Origin: Escarpia spicata
Lineage: Eukaryota; Annelida; Polychaeta; Sabellida; Siboglinidae
Direction: 5' to 3'
Length of the DNA stretch: 64,000 nt
Assembly: GCA_963995525.1 (NCBI GenBank)
Contig: OZ023209.1
Span: 35,749,179-35,813,178 of the forward strand
This document shows, piece after piece, positions 21,745 through 32,461 of this stretch. The notes below the pieces were generated by a model. The model worked only from the letters and a program-made list of their open reading frames with translations. It did not search any database and had not been told where the DNA came from. The position numbers and the translations under genes were made by a program. Each line of letters starts with the position of its first letter. The first letter of the stretch is position 1.

Positions 21745-23840
21745 ATCGTAACATCTTTATCTCTCAAATGTGTTTTACTGAACACAATGATATAAACAAT
21801 TCTTAGCTGTTTAATGTTTCAATGTTTGGACGACTATCACGTTTACATACCAAGGGGATCGAGACTTGTGTTATTGCGTCATCCGCCCGGCCTTGATTGC
21901 ATTTGTACATTTCACTCTTCAGCCTCACTACTTAAACATTTCACCACACCGTGATTAGAGGAGCACATATCGCAAGATTGGCGAGGGACAACTTAGACCG
22001 TTTGAACAATTGCCACGGGATAATAACTTTATATTAGGGCAGAGATCATGTCAATGTCTGCAGCATGCTAAATATTTCCCGATAAAGTCGGCATAGACGA
22101 CAATACTTTAATAAAATACAAAATTATATATTAGTAAGTCAATATCTCCTAATTACTACCTTTGTGTTTTTGAAATGCACTGTCAGTTGGAAAATCTGAG
22201 ACCTATAATTGTCAAAGGAAGCGAATTTAAAAAAGTGGACGTCGAAACCAGGGAAGAGATACCGTCACACTTCCCCAAACTTAGCGAATTACTAAATCTA
22301 CAATAGATGGTCGCCACCAGTCGAACGCGTTCTGTCCAAAGCGAGGTGGTCAGTTATAAAATAATAAAATATGATATGCTGACAAACCAATATTGCTCTA
22401 TTCCATCTGGTAATCAAGTATTACGTTGGACCAGTGGCGAAGAAGAAGAAGGTAGGACCTATATTGGTACTTCATTGGCACAATACCTTTTCCTATTCAC
22501 TCCACTGAAAATTGATTTGATATGGGTAAAACCTACTGAGAAACAGTCACTAGTTTAGGTTAAACTGACCATGCACGCCATTCTGTATACTGACCAGTAC
22601 TGTCACTAAATCGAACTTGGCATAATTGTTGTTTCCGTTAATTTTGGGATTCAATGGGCGCTGTGGAAATTTCCATCACCATAATTAATTATTTAGAATT
22701 CTGATGGCCGCGGTCACATGTAGAACATCGAGGGCCGCGTGGTGTTATTTGTCAACACTACTATTTATATTCGCATCGGCAACATATCATTAGGGCTTAT
22801 AACATTGTGTTATTGCAATATCATTCTGGACTGCTAGACATTGACCAGCAATTCCCCGGCAATGTATGTGGTCCGGTGACAGTCACGAACCCTCATCCCA
22901 AACCCCAAACAGCACCCTAATTATTAGGGCCGGGTATTGGGGAGAGCCACTGCGTGTCGTTACTACTGCAATACCATCTATAATTTTATTATAAAACAGC
23001 CCGTTCTCTACTTGTATGTGCACCCACATCTCCGTCAGTTTTGCATATATCGGCTGAAAGTGTGCATGTGATCTACCGGGTCCATTGAGATGGTTCATAG
23101 ATTTAGACATTTTCGAAATTCGTCCGTAGAGGTGGAGAACTTTGGGGGCTCAATATTTCAAAAGGCTGTATGGGGTGTTCCAGCCGCTGGATTTACTGTT
23201 TTTCTATATCATCGTAAAGGTAAGTATGCCATCTGCAAAATGTCGCTGGATGTATGCAGAACTTATGAATAGTTTTTTTAAGTTATTGACGTTTGAAAAT
23301 CCTCAGCGCTTAACATGCACCAAGTCTATCTGTCGCTGGTCACGTAAGCATTTCGCCGTGTCAGCCCCTTGAGCGCGTGCTACTTCTGGCAAACAACACA
23401 CCGCAATCACTCGCTTTTTTTTTAGTTTGCAACAGTATATGTCATAAATAAATCCTTAACAACACAATCACTAGATTCAGCGCACGCTTGTCTTGTATTC
23501 CCGAGAACTAACAACGGCAAACATATCGCCTGCACCAGACTGTTCTATAAATCTGCCGTGGAATAGCGCAATCTATACTTGCAGGGCCCCTTTAAATCCT
23601 GGTGGTTGCGAGAGCAACAAATGGTGGCGCCACATGACGGAGTCTGCTTAATCGAGGGTAGATTGGAGTGTGGGGGAAGTTTGGGTAATTTAACGCCCTA
23701 AAGAAACAACTGAACAACTTTTAATTTAAACGTTATAAAAGAAAAAAAATTAATGATTGTAATTATCTCATATACATACTTACTAAGTCTAAACAGTCCA
23801 TCATTTAAATTCACAGTGTCATTCATCTCTATTTATCCGA
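21745..23840. other. No recognisable gene
   Basis: About 2.1 kb. ORFs at 22307-22558 (83 codons) and 23090-23272 have no family I recognise. No LINE, LTR or terminal inverted repeat found. Confidence 0.4.
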
Positions 23841-23844
23841 CGGT

Positions 23845-25535
23845 ATTAATAATAATAATAATAATAATTAGAGCATTTATAAAGCGCCGTGACTCCAGGT
23901 TATCCTGTTCGAAGGCGCTGAGACGAAAAGAGTAAAAAGTCGAGATTTTATAAACAAAAAATAGCACTAAAAATCATAAAAACGTGGCAACAAACGTTCA
24001 ATCAAATTATCATTAAGAAACTTATAAAAACATTAAAAAACAGCACACTAAATTTAAGATCGTAAGACATAGCATAGAATAAATATATAATTATTAAAAA
24101 GTCCAATCAAGCGACAACATTAAACGAACGACCGTGAAAGTTCAGGAGTAGAAGGCTCGTTTGAACAGGTGAGTCCTTAGGAGTCTTTTGAATTAAGTGG
24201 TATAAAGAGTCACATTTGCGCATATCGTGGGGAAGATTGTTCTACAGGCAAGAAGCAGCGATGGAGAAGGCACGATCACCGTACTGGCGGAGGTGTACAC
24301 TGCATACACTCAGTAGACAATCTGGTAACGATCGCAACGTTCTGCTGGGCTGGTAGAACTGGAGCAGGTCTGTGATTGAGCTTGGCGCAAGCAGATGAAG
24401 GGCTTTGAACGTCATCAGTACGACCTTGTACTCGATACTGTACCGGGCGGGAAGCCGATGGAGAGTCTCTAGGATGCGTGTTATATGACCATAGCGACTG
24501 GCTTTGACCACAACGCGAGCTGCCACATTCTGGACTCTCTGCAGCTTGTCCAGTAGCTGATCAGGTATACCGTAAAGGAGGCCATTTCCATAGTCCAATC
24601 GCGATATGACGAGGGAGTGAACCAGGAGTTCAGGGACATGGTGTGTCAATCAATCTCTGATGGAATGAATTCAATATAGATGAATGTATGTTACCTGGCA
24701 CAGTTTCGACATTTGCGATTTCAGGCTAAGCTCACTGTCAAATATTATTCCAAGGTTGCGAGCGACGGTAGTAGGCTTTGGGATGCTGTCACCGATGACG
24801 ACATCAGTCAGGCTGTGCTTGCTGGCCGAGTTTGGTGTGGTGATCACAAGTACTTCAGTCTTGTTGTCATTTAGCTGAAGGCGATGTACTCCCACACATG
24901 CTTGGATGCTTGCCAGTGCAGCAGTCTCATCTTTAGTGTCCTTCATCTTAAATAAGACATACAATTGAGGATCATCGGCAAAGAGACGGAAGTCAAGTCG
25001 GTGCCGCCTAACTATATGCCCAATGGGTCCCGTGTAGAGTGTAAACAAAACTGGACCAAGAACAGACCCACGCGGCACTCCCTGGAGCAGCTCCGACGGT
25101 CTGACTGGGTCTGGCCTAGACAGACAGTCTGAGTCCTCGAAGTCAAGTATGACTCAAACCACTGAAGCGCGACGCCGATGACACCCGCGCTCTTTATGCA
25201 AGCCAACAGCAGCGGATGATCTACAGTGTCAAAGGCCGCTGATAGATCAAGTAGGATCAATACGACACCCCTCTTGTTGTCAAGGGTCATCAGGATGTCA
25301 TTCTGGATTCGCATGAGTGCAGTTTCAGTAATGTGATGCGGCTTGTAGGCGTTTTGGAATTTTTCCTGCAGATTGTTGCAGGAGACATGGCCAATGAGCC
25401 TGTTCAGCACAACCCTCTCTGTCAACTTTGAGATAAGAACAAATTAGAGATAGGTCGGAAGTTGTTCATGACATCCTTGTCCAAGGGAGGCTTCTTGAGC
25501 AAGGGCGTCACGTTGTCCTGTTGACACTATTTGTA
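23845..25535 (-). pseudogene. LINE (CR1/L2-like group), 5'-truncated, frameshifted RT
   Basis: Reading the minus strand from 25535: LLKKPPLDKDVMNNFRPISN, then TERVVLNRLIGHV, LLDLSAAFDTVDHPLLL (AAFDTVDH, first catalytic Asp present), GVPRGSVLGPVLF after a frameshift near 25075, RLFADDPQLYVLF (FADD intact, Thr replaced by Pro after it), LQLNDNKTEVLVI and NLGIIFDSELSLKSQM. A stop precedes HHVPELLVHSLVISRLDYGN and FYQPSRTLRSLP. It ends near GDRAFSIAASCL. The 3' tail is gcgctttataaatgctct followed by (ATT)n, at 23845-23900. The endonuclease is absent. One frameshift and one stop break the RT, so it is inactive but fairly well preserved. Confidence 0.9.
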
Positions 25536-25705
25536 ATGCTTGGTAGAAGACAGTCTAACTGTTCTTTTAAAAGCCAGGTCGGCATTGGGTCGAGTGAACA
25601 CGACTGTGTGGGACTTGATACAGAGAAATATTACTTGGGACAGGGAATTGTTACCTGTAGTGGAATATGGGACAGTTATTTGAAGGCGGAGAGGAGACGG
25701 CACGG

Positions 25706-25841
25706 AATACTAAGTGATTTTGAAAACCTTCTGGATACGGTACAACCAGAAGAGTGGAAGAAATCCCCATTGGATGTTTCTTGTAGCCCACAAGTATTTC
25801 AGCGCAGGCGATTCAAGGCACCAAAAAGAAAGCTGTTGTAA
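25706..25841 (+). other. Unrecognised protein-like C-terminus
   Basis: The last 45 codons of the frame 25521-25841 read with a protein-like composition: SDFENLLDTVQPEEWKKSP, then CSPQVFQRRRF and a basic end PKRKLL before the stop. It differs from the low-complexity repeat translation preceding it and could be a terminal exon or a transposon ORF end. I do not recognise a family. Confidence 0.25.
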
Positions 25842-25859
25842 CAGTTGTATGAGATGAGA

Positions 25860-26320
25860 TGGGGTGAAACCACAATAGTTATCTGCAGAGGCAGCCGTTA
25901 TAAATGTTCTTTGAATTCTTTAAAAGTTTCTAAACAAATTTTCCGTAAAATATCACAGCTTACGTAGCATCTAAAGACACATGTACCGTGTAACATTCGT
26001 GAAATACTCATACCTCATTTTTTTCGCAGTCAGATCACCCGATACCTCTTCATTTCAGCTAGGACCTGATAGTCGTCTGCTGTGTTGATGTCATCAATCC
26101 CAGTGGCTCCTTTGTTCAATCGGAAATACACAGAGAACAAGGCATGAATTACACCGAAACAACTGTTCACGTTTTGATTCTAATTGATTCGACAGGCGGC
26201 AAGACGTCACAGACACGTACTCGACAGGTGGCGGTTATTTCCAGAAATAACTAAATAACTAGGGTCCCTGGATATACCTTTTTAATATTGCTTGATGCAT
26301 AACTCACAAGTCTCCAGAAC
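25860..26320. other. No recognisable gene
   Basis: Separates the two copies of the 90-bp block; no terminal repeats seen at its edges. Confidence 0.4.
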
Positions 26321-26814
26321 ATGTACCGTGGAGTCAGCATCATGGCATCTGCTTCTGGACCATCTTGCCTTACCTGTGATGGAACATTTATCTGTGCAGG
26401 AACAATGACTTATATTGGTGGAATAGTTACACAAGTGGTAGGACATGGGACAGTTACCTGGGATGAGGTAGTTACCTGCGGTGATACAGAGACATATTAC
26501 TTGGGACAGGGAATCGTTACCTGTAGTGGAATATCGGACAGTTATCTGAAGGCGGAGAGGGGACTGTTACCTGTGATGGGACAGTTACCTTTAGCGGGAG
26601 AGAGAGAACAGTTACCTGTTATGAGACATGGAACAGTTATCCTTAGTGAGAGATGATACAGTTATACGTGAAGGGGTAGTTTCCTGTGATGGGACAGTTA
26701 CCTGTAATGGGAGCGGAGAGAGTTACCTGAAGTGGGATAGGATACATTAACTTGTAGTCATAGAAGGGGCAGTTACCTCTGATGGGACAGTTATATGTAG
26801 TGGTGTGGTGTTGC

Positions 26815-27985
26815 GTGGGGTTAGAATACGTACATCATGCGCAACATCATTCGTGTTGCGCATCCACACTACTTCTGACCACCTGGGGAAATAGTCAGCG
26901 ACCACCAGAAGATTGTCTCCGTTTAGCAGTGGTCCACAGAGATCAATTGCGATGTCATCCTAAGGTCCCTGTGGCAGCGTGGTCGACCTTATTGGCTCGC
27001 GAAGTGGTCGGGCACCCACCAATTGGCATGGATAACAGCCCTTGACAAGAGTTTCAACGTCCTTGTCCATTCTCGGCCACCACACTTTCTTCCTCAATCT
27101 AGCCTTGGTGCGCACAATGCCTTAGTGTACCTCATGAGCCAGGACCAACGCTTGTTTTTGCAACTTTCTTGGGAGTACGATGCGACTTCCTCTCATCATA
27201 ATCTGTCCGACGACCCACAACTCATCATGTTCAGCCTTGAACACTGTATGCTCAAGATCAGTCCAGTTGTTTGCTTGGACTCCACGTCGTACATCTGATA
27301 ACAACGGATCTTCGGCCGACTCGCGTTCGATCTGCTTGATCGTCGTAACTGCGGGGACAGAGTCCATCACAATCAAATAGGCATAGTATTCGACACTGAT
27401 GCCCTACTATGTCTGGCTTCCTTCTATTGGCAGTCTACTCAGCTCATCTGCGGGAGTTTTGCCTACCTGGGATGTACGTACGCGGGTCTGTGTCTAACCT
27501 GTAGTTGGTCATGGCCTCTAAACGGTAGGTACCCCCGTGAGTCGTCTCTTAATTGACCTCTTCAAAAGCCTTCTGTTCTTCCTCGGTCCATTTCCACTTT
27601 ACTTTGTCATGTGTCAACTCCCATAGCGGCCCTGTGGTCATAGCAAAGACTGGAATGAACTTGGAGCTAAACAGTGTTGAACCCAGAAAGCTTCTTACTT
27701 CAGCTGCGTTTTTTGGCTTTAGCGCTGCTGCCATTGCCTTGACCTTGTCACCCGTCACCTACCCACATATGGACATGGTATGACCCATGAAGTTGAACTT
27801 CCTCACTCTGAAATTGAGTTTTTCGAAACAGAACGTCAGACTTTTTTTACCACCCCCAGCAGTCTCTCAACGTGCTGGTCATCATCGACGCCTCCAACGA
27901 TCAGATTATCGTGGATGTCGAACGGACCGTCCTGCACCACATGTCTGTTAATGTGGTTGAATTTCTCAGAAGCCACATTAAGTAA
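26815..27985 (-). pseudogene. Ty3/Gypsy pol: RT end, RNase H remnant, integrase N-terminus
   Basis: Minus strand from 27985: IHDNLIVGGVDDDQHVERLL (the RT catalytic pair DD replaced by DN), then NFMGHTMS and the RT thumb/connection AAEVRSFLGSTLFSSKFIPV in 27758-27549. A decayed RNase H end follows, PADELSRLPIEGSQT. The integrase zinc-finger region runs from 27376: HEVH, then RKKVWWPRMDKDVETLVKG and CYPCQLVGA, with the H-H-C-C pattern recognisable. The start of the core domain, LLVVADYFPRWSEVVWM, lies near 26880. The element stops near 26815, before the second catalytic Asp of integrase. No LTRs, gag or protease. At least four frame breaks. Confidence 0.85.
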
Positions 27986-27999
27986 TTACTACTCATTAA

Positions 28000-28256
28000 T
28001 ACAAGGCGCTTTTACTTGTATATAAAATGACTTAGAAGTGTTGTAATAAATAAAAGAATGCCAATTCGTGATACACACTTCCATCAGAATACTAAAACGA
28101 AAGAAGAAGCGGGGATTCATATTAGGCAACGTCTGTTGAAATGTTGTTATTATGTGTAATTGGCCCTTTGCGTCGAATTCAGCTAGGTCAACACTTCATG
28201 TGACATGCACGAATAGGAGCATCTATATTATATAAAATTTAATTAAGCAAACTCCA
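28000..28256. other. No recognisable gene
   Basis: AT-rich spacer between the Gypsy remnant and the next LINE's 3' end. Confidence 0.4.
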
Positions 28257-28842
28257 CGGAAGATTTGTTGCTCTCCTTGTTCCCTGATGTACAGAGGTGA
28301 TGGTCAGGTACAGTAAAGCTGAAACACTCGCTGTGTCTTTTCCTTCCATAGTTTTCTGTCCATTGCTCCCTTTGACCATCTTTCACCCTCCCCTGATCTT
28401 CTCATGTCCCTCCTCACGCAGTCCTCCCATCTCAGCTGTGGCCTTCCCCTTTTCCTATGTTGTTCCGCCTCTGCTCTCTTCGCTATTTTTCCGTCATCCA
28501 TCCATGCCAAGTGGCCTGCCCATCTCATCCGGCTTCTCAATAATCCTTCTGTTACAATGCATTGCATTCCAACCTCTTTTCTCAGGTCATTCGTTCTTCT
28601 TCTGTCTAAACTCTTTGTTCTTGTTATTCTTCTAACCCAGTTTTTCTCAGAAACTTACAGCTTCTGTTGTTGTTGTTGTTTGGTCAGCGCCAATGTCTCC
28701 AGACCACGTAGGCATGCCGGTGTTACACACACTCTCAGGACTTTCCCTTTCAGTTGTTTCGAGATTTTTCTGTCCATCATGACTCCTCTACCTTTCTCCA
28801 AGCACTCACTTCTGCTTGTATTCGGCGTTGCACCTCCACATC
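28257..28842 (-). pseudogene. LINE RT C-terminal region with 3' end
   Basis: The minus strand starts abruptly at about 28842 with VQRRIQAEVSAWRKVEGVMM, then KQLKGKVLRVCVTPACLRGLE, WVRRITRTKSLDRRRTNDL, SRMRWAGHLAWMDDGKIAKR, RGRPQLRWEDCVRRD and a final DRKLWKEKTQRV before the stop. These are the segments that follow the catalytic core in several LINE clades. The last 100 bp match 2445-2572, fixing the family's 3' end. One frame break lies near a CAA/GTT repeat at 28660-28680. The catalytic core is missing, so it is 5'-truncated. It abuts the plus-strand LINE D fragment tail to start. Confidence 0.8.
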
Positions 28843-29243
28843 TAAATGCCCATCCAGTAAATGGAGTTCAATCAGAATGGAGCAGTGTACTCAGCGGAGT
28901 TCCTCAAAGGTCCGTTTAAGGACCAATACTGTTCACAATGTTTGTAAACGATATCCCGGGATACATTGACAACCTGACATACATGTTTGCAGACGACACC
29001 AAGCTGACGTCAACTCCTCCAACTCTTTCGAAGAAGACCTGACAAAACTACAAGATTGGTCAAAAAGAATGCAAACGAACTTCCATCCGGACAAACGTCA
29101 TGTTCTCCACCTCGGGCATTCAAATCCGCAGAATGAGTACAACCTGAACAAGGATAGGGGAGACAGTAATATGTTCAACGCAGTTACTTCAGAGAAGGAC
29201 CTTTATTAGAGTAACCATTGACCAACAACTCAAGTTCTCTGAC
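28843..29243 (+). pseudogene. LINE D, RT segment (first of three pieces)
   Basis: The frame reads NGVQSEWSSVLSGVPQRSV, a stop where Leu is expected, GPILFTMFVNDIPGYIDNLT, then MFADDTKLTS with the FADD catalytic pair. After frameshifts it continues to TSEKDL and VTIDQQLKFSD at 29205-29243. Translation is cut in mid-domain exactly at the Gypsy B insertion (29243/29244). The continuation of that peptide, HIENIV, lies 3.2 kb downstream at 32444-32461, and the rest lies at 42248-42840. So this copy is a 5'-truncated LINE of roughly 1 kb split twice. Confidence 0.85.
29239..29243. repeat. Target site duplication of Gypsy B (left copy, CTGAC)
   Basis: CTGAC immediately before the 5' LTR is repeated at 32439-32443 immediately after the 3' LTR. 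Five bases is the standard Ty3/Gypsy duplication. Confidence 0.9.
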
Positions 29244-29409
29244 TGTTGTATATTGATGTAACGGGTACTAGTTGTAAGTGTCCGTCCCTGTTTTGTACCG
29301 TTTCTGCAATACATACCAGAAGCACTCTGGGATACCGCCAACCTCGTGTGTAGTTGATTACTATTCGTAATCTGTCTCCTTAAACATGCAAACTCCACAA
29401 TACACGACA
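29244..29409 (+). repeat. Gypsy B 5' LTR
   Basis: 166 bp, TG...CA ends, aligned without gaps to 32273-32438. No AATAAA is visible. The primer site follows at 29411. Confidence 0.92.
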
Positions 29410-29410
29410 G

Positions 29411-29419
29411 TGGCGACGT
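29411..29419 (+). other. Gypsy B primer binding site
   Basis: TGGCGACG one base after the LTR is complementary to the 3' end of a tRNA ending CGTCGCCA, consistent with a Ser-type tRNA. The match then weakens. Confidence 0.6.
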
Positions 29420-29435
29420 GAAAACGAACTTAAGC

Positions 29436-30036
29436 ATGTCGGGGAAGAGCGCCCGCTTCAAGCCGTATGTGGAAGAGAAGGAGAGTTTCGAAAACTACGT
29501 TGAACGGTTCGAGTTCTTCGTGATCAGTAACGGCGTATCCGCAGATGTAAAAAAAAGCATTTTCCTGTCAAACGTTGGCGCTGAATGCTACGCGAAGTTG
29601 AAGACGCAACTGAAGCCGGAGACACCGACAAATGCGGACTACGATGAGGTAATTAGTGCGGCGACCACGGTTTACAAACAGCAACTAACAATCATAGGCT
29701 TGAGAAACAAATTCATGAACAGACGGCGTAGGCCAGGCTTCAGAAACAGTGGCGCAGTTTGCGCTGGCGTTGCGTGAGTTATCCGGTGAATGTGAGTACC
29801 CACGTGATTATCAAGATGAGGCTCTGAGAGACATGTTCGTAAAGGGCCTGAACTTGACAGCGGTACAAGCGAAGTTAATGCTCAGAGACAATTCGCTAAC
29901 GTTCAATGAGGCTTATCAGACGGCGATCGCCGAGGAAATGGCCGTGAAGAGCTCAGCGGAGTTCAGGGGTCAGCACACTGTTAGTTTTCCCATTGGCGAC
30001 CATGTTAACGTTTTGTGTGATTATAAGAAAACGTGA
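29436..30036 (+). pseudogene. Gypsy B gag, capsid part, one frameshift
   Basis: The first ATG in frame after the primer site opens MSGKSARFKPYVEEKESFEN and FFVISNGVSADVKKS, the start of a retrotransposon capsid. A frameshift near 29730-29755 moves the homology to AQFALALRELSGECEYPRDY, then ALRDMFVKGLNL and LTFNEAYQTAIAEEM. These are typical of Gypsy gag helices that form the capsid fold. The frame ends in unrelated sequence (HTVSFPIGDHV...) at about 29985, where a non-gag insertion begins. The second half is clean, so the lesion is a single indel plus the insertion. Confidence 0.85.
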
Positions 30037-30425
30037 CCTATAAAGTTTCTTAAACTTCTCACCTGCTGTTATTATCATCTCATTGACATGCTGGTCGAGT
30101 TTAGTCAAAATTTAATATCTCTAGCTCTTGCAAAATGCCTGTATGTATGACACCCGTCAATATTTACAAATGGATGCAGGCAGTAATCCGGCTTAAGTGT
30201 CAACTAGCCAAATTGCTGCCAGATACCCTTCCGCTTAGTACAATCAGCTAAAAAGACATCATTTTACTGTCAACAGCGTCTACAAGCATATCTAGAAATC
30301 TGACTACTCAAATGCACTTATGTCAGAGCAAGTGAACATTGTAAAAAAATCATTTCTCAAAAATATACTGCACTTTTTTTCGTCTGCAACCAAGCAGGAA
30401 GTCCAACGGTGTCCTGACCCTTCAA
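29985..30425. other. Non-gag sequence inserted in Gypsy B gag
   Basis: Between the capsid helices and the zinc knuckle there are about 400 bp of AT-rich sequence with stops in all frames and no gag similarity. In related elements the capsid passes directly to the knuckle, so this is an insertion or an intron-like segment. No terminal repeat or duplication is obvious at its edges. Confidence 0.5.
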
Positions 30426-30429
30426 TGAA

Positions 30430-31085
30430 ATGCCCGAAGATACTCCATCGGCGACGGCAGCGGTGCATCACGTGACTAGTCGGGGATCACCAAGACAGAA
30501 GCAGACGATGGTGCCGGCCGACCGAGAGTGCTTCCGATGCGGCAGACACCACTCTACTGCTAAATGCAAATTCATTGATAAAAAATGTTACTTGTGTGGT
30601 AAAATTGGTCATGTAACAAAAATGTGCAAGTTAAAAGGCCGAAGGGAGATCAGTGTAGGCAGAGAGGTTTCTAATGTTGATGATGATGTTGATGAGGCTA
30701 CTGATGTTTATGGCAGTCAAAGTGACCTAGGTCTACATGGAGTGTACACAGCTAGCGAGGTTAAGAGAGGCACACATGTGAACATGGAGTTAAATGGACA
30801 CAATGTGTCAATGCTTGTAGATACTGGGGCGGCGGTGTCTATTGTACGGAGAATGTGTACAAAAATGTCTTGCGTAGCTTTCCACTAGAACAAACCGGTC
30901 TGAAGCTAAGGTCATACACCGGAGAACTAATCCCATTGGCAGGTAAAGTGTGTGTGCCTGTCGGATATCGTGGTAACATGCATTCATTGCAGGTGTTTGT
31001 GGCGAAAGGGTCATGACCAGCATTGGTGGGGCGGGATTGGTTAAAGCAGATACCACTTAACTGGGGTGCAATTTTCAGTGTCAAT
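30430..31085 (+). pseudogene. Gypsy B nucleocapsid zinc knuckles and aspartic protease
   Basis: The first knuckle reads CFRCGRHHSTAKC (C-x2-C-x3-H-x4-C, one residue shorter than canonical). The second reads CYLCGKIGHVTKMC (canonical C-x2-C-x4-H-x4-C). An acidic linker follows, then the protease active site MLVDTGAAVSIV with its DTG triad. A one-base shift near 30850 continues the protease as LRSYTGELIPLAGKVCVPV, and a stop falls near 31013. The segment GRDWLKQIPLNW marks the protease-RT boundary. The RT that should follow is absent. Zinc knuckles bind the element's RNA and the protease matures Gag-Pol; here neither can be made intact. Confidence 0.9.
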
Positions 31086-32217
31086 CCCCAGATCGCTACA
31101 GAAGTAGACCAGTTGTTGATGGATATCGAGGACTGTGTCCGAAACTGTCGGGAATGCAGTCAGGTAACGAGCACGCCGAAGGTAGCACCACTGGTTCCTT
31201 GGCCGTGGGCTACGGGACCATGGAAACGTATCCATGTGGATTTTGCAGAAAAAGACGGACAGAACTTCCTTGTTGTGGTGTAGTCATTCAAAGTGGCTGG
31301 AAGTGGTCTCAATGTCTCGCACAACTGCAAGCAAGACGATAGTGCAACTGAGAAGAATGTTCGCAGCATTTGGCTTACCACGCGAGGTGGTATCTGACAA
31401 CGGACCTCAGTTCGCTTGCGAGGAATTTGGTCGTTTCTTGAGGTTGAATGGCGTCAAGCACATACGGTGTCCAGCTCACCACCCGGCGACGAACGGCCTC
31501 GCGGAGAGAAATGTCCAGACGTTCAAGAAGATGCTTGCAAAATCCAACAGCCAGCTACCATTGCAACATCGTCTGTCGGACATACTGTTTCAGTACCGAA
31601 ACACACCACATTCGCTTACGGATAAAACGCCGTCGGAGTTGTTCTTGAACCGAGCGCCACGCACCAGACTTGCGATGACGAAACCCAGTCTCGAAGCAAA
31701 AGTGCAAGATCGGCAATTAAAACAGAAACAACAGCATGAGGGAGCTCATTCACGCATTCGCAAGTTCGACGTCTACCAGAGAGTGAGAGTCAGAAACATG
31801 AGAGGAGGAATGGAGAAGTGGACACTGGGAACGGTGGTCAGAGTTTTAGGGCCACTGACATATTTGGTCAGACTGCCAGGAAACAGGAGGCGATCCGTTC
31901 ATGTGGACCACATGGTCGCGAATGATGACCACCCAGCTACACCAGAAGGTTGGAGCGATGTCACGATTGCACCTCCCATTGTCGTGACATCCGAGCCAGA
32001 GCCTGTAGTGGTCGATCCGGTTATTCCGGTCGATCCGATCGATCCAGTAGGTCATGGAGGGCAAACAGAACAAGCACCTAAGGCACCTAACGGGTTAGGG
32101 TCACCAACACCGATGGTCCTTCAGTCGCCAGCTGCTGTCAGGCGTTCATCACGAGCTATCAAACCTGTTGTTAAGTTGAACTTGCGATTATTCACCCAGT
32201 TACTCTTAGTATAAGCT
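31086..32217 (+). pseudogene. Gypsy B integrase with intact DD35E triad, one frameshift
   Basis: The segment begins inside the zinc-finger region with CVRNCRECSQV; the HH half is lost in the deletion. The core domain has HVDFAEKDGQNFLVVV (first Asp), a small deletion near 31280, then SKWLEVVSMSRTTASKTIV, SDNGPQFACEEFG (second Asp) and TNGLAERNVQTFKK (Glu). Thirty-five residues separate Asp and Glu, the canonical spacing. The C-terminus has a GPY/F-like module (VLGPLTYLVRLPG, VHVDHMV) and a proline-rich tail with repeated VDPxIPVDPI. The reading frame from about 31290 to the stop at 32217 is open, over 300 codons, unusually well kept for this window. Confidence 0.92.
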
Positions 32218-32260
32218 TGCTATATTAGTCGCAGATGGTTCTTTAGAATAGTTCTATTTT

Positions 32261-32272
32261 AAGGTGGAGAAA
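32261..32272 (+). other. Gypsy B polypurine tract
   Basis: aaggtggagaaa lies immediately before the TG of the 3' LTR, in the position where plus-strand DNA synthesis is primed. Confidence 0.8.
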
Positions 32273-32438
32273 TGTTGTATATTGATGTAACGGGTATTAG
32301 TTGTAAGTGTCCGTCCGTGTTTTGTACCGTTTCTGCAATACATACCAGAGGCACTCTGGGGTACCGCCAACCTCATGTGTAGTTGATTACTATTCGTAAT
32401 CTGACTCCTTAAACAAGCAAACTCCACAATACACAACA
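32273..32438 (+). repeat. Gypsy B 3' LTR
   Basis: 166 bp, aligned to 29244-29409 with 8 substitutions and no gaps. Followed by the right target duplication CTGAC (32439-32443). Confidence 0.92.
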
Positions 32439-32443
32439 CTGAC

Positions 32444-32461
32444 CACATTGAGAACATTGTC
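32444..32461 (+). pseudogene. LINE D, second piece (18 bp between two Gypsy insertions)
   Basis: The bases after the Gypsy B duplication continue the LINE D peptide (QLKFSD, then HIENIV). They end at the target duplication ttgtc (32457-32461) of Gypsy C. Confidence 0.7.

Larger units (their letters stand above)
25595..26800. repeat. Degenerate repeat built on gggacagttacct
   Basis: The block 25606-25697 is repeated at 26467-26560 with few changes (acagagaaatattacttggg versus acagagacatattacttggg and onward). Between 26390 and 26800 the short motif gacagttacct, or gacagttatct, recurs at irregular 20-40 bp intervals. The two blocks are separated by about 770 bp of unrelated sequence. It is probably an old minisatellite disrupted by an insertion. 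Confidence 0.6.
29244..32438 (+). mobile_element. Gypsy B: complete-ended but internally deleted LTR retrotransposon
   Basis: This 3,195-bp element has 166-bp LTRs at both ends, starting TGTTGTAT and ending ACGACA/ACAACA. It has a tRNA-type primer site, gag, a zinc-knuckle/protease segment and an integrase, followed by a polypurine tract. It is flanked by the perfect duplication CTGAC. RT and RNase H are entirely missing: the protease end runs straight into the integrase zinc-finger region near 31085. By hand the LTRs differ at 8 of 166 positions (about 95% identity), so it is the youngest intact insertion I can date here. Its gag type resembles Mag-like Gypsy elements; I hold that sub-assignment loosely. 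Confidence 0.92.

Noticed and set aside
28297..28919. Plus-strand ORFs of 112 and 171 codons
   Set aside because: Shadows of the minus-strand LINE C-terminus; only the last ~35 codons of the second belong to LINE D.
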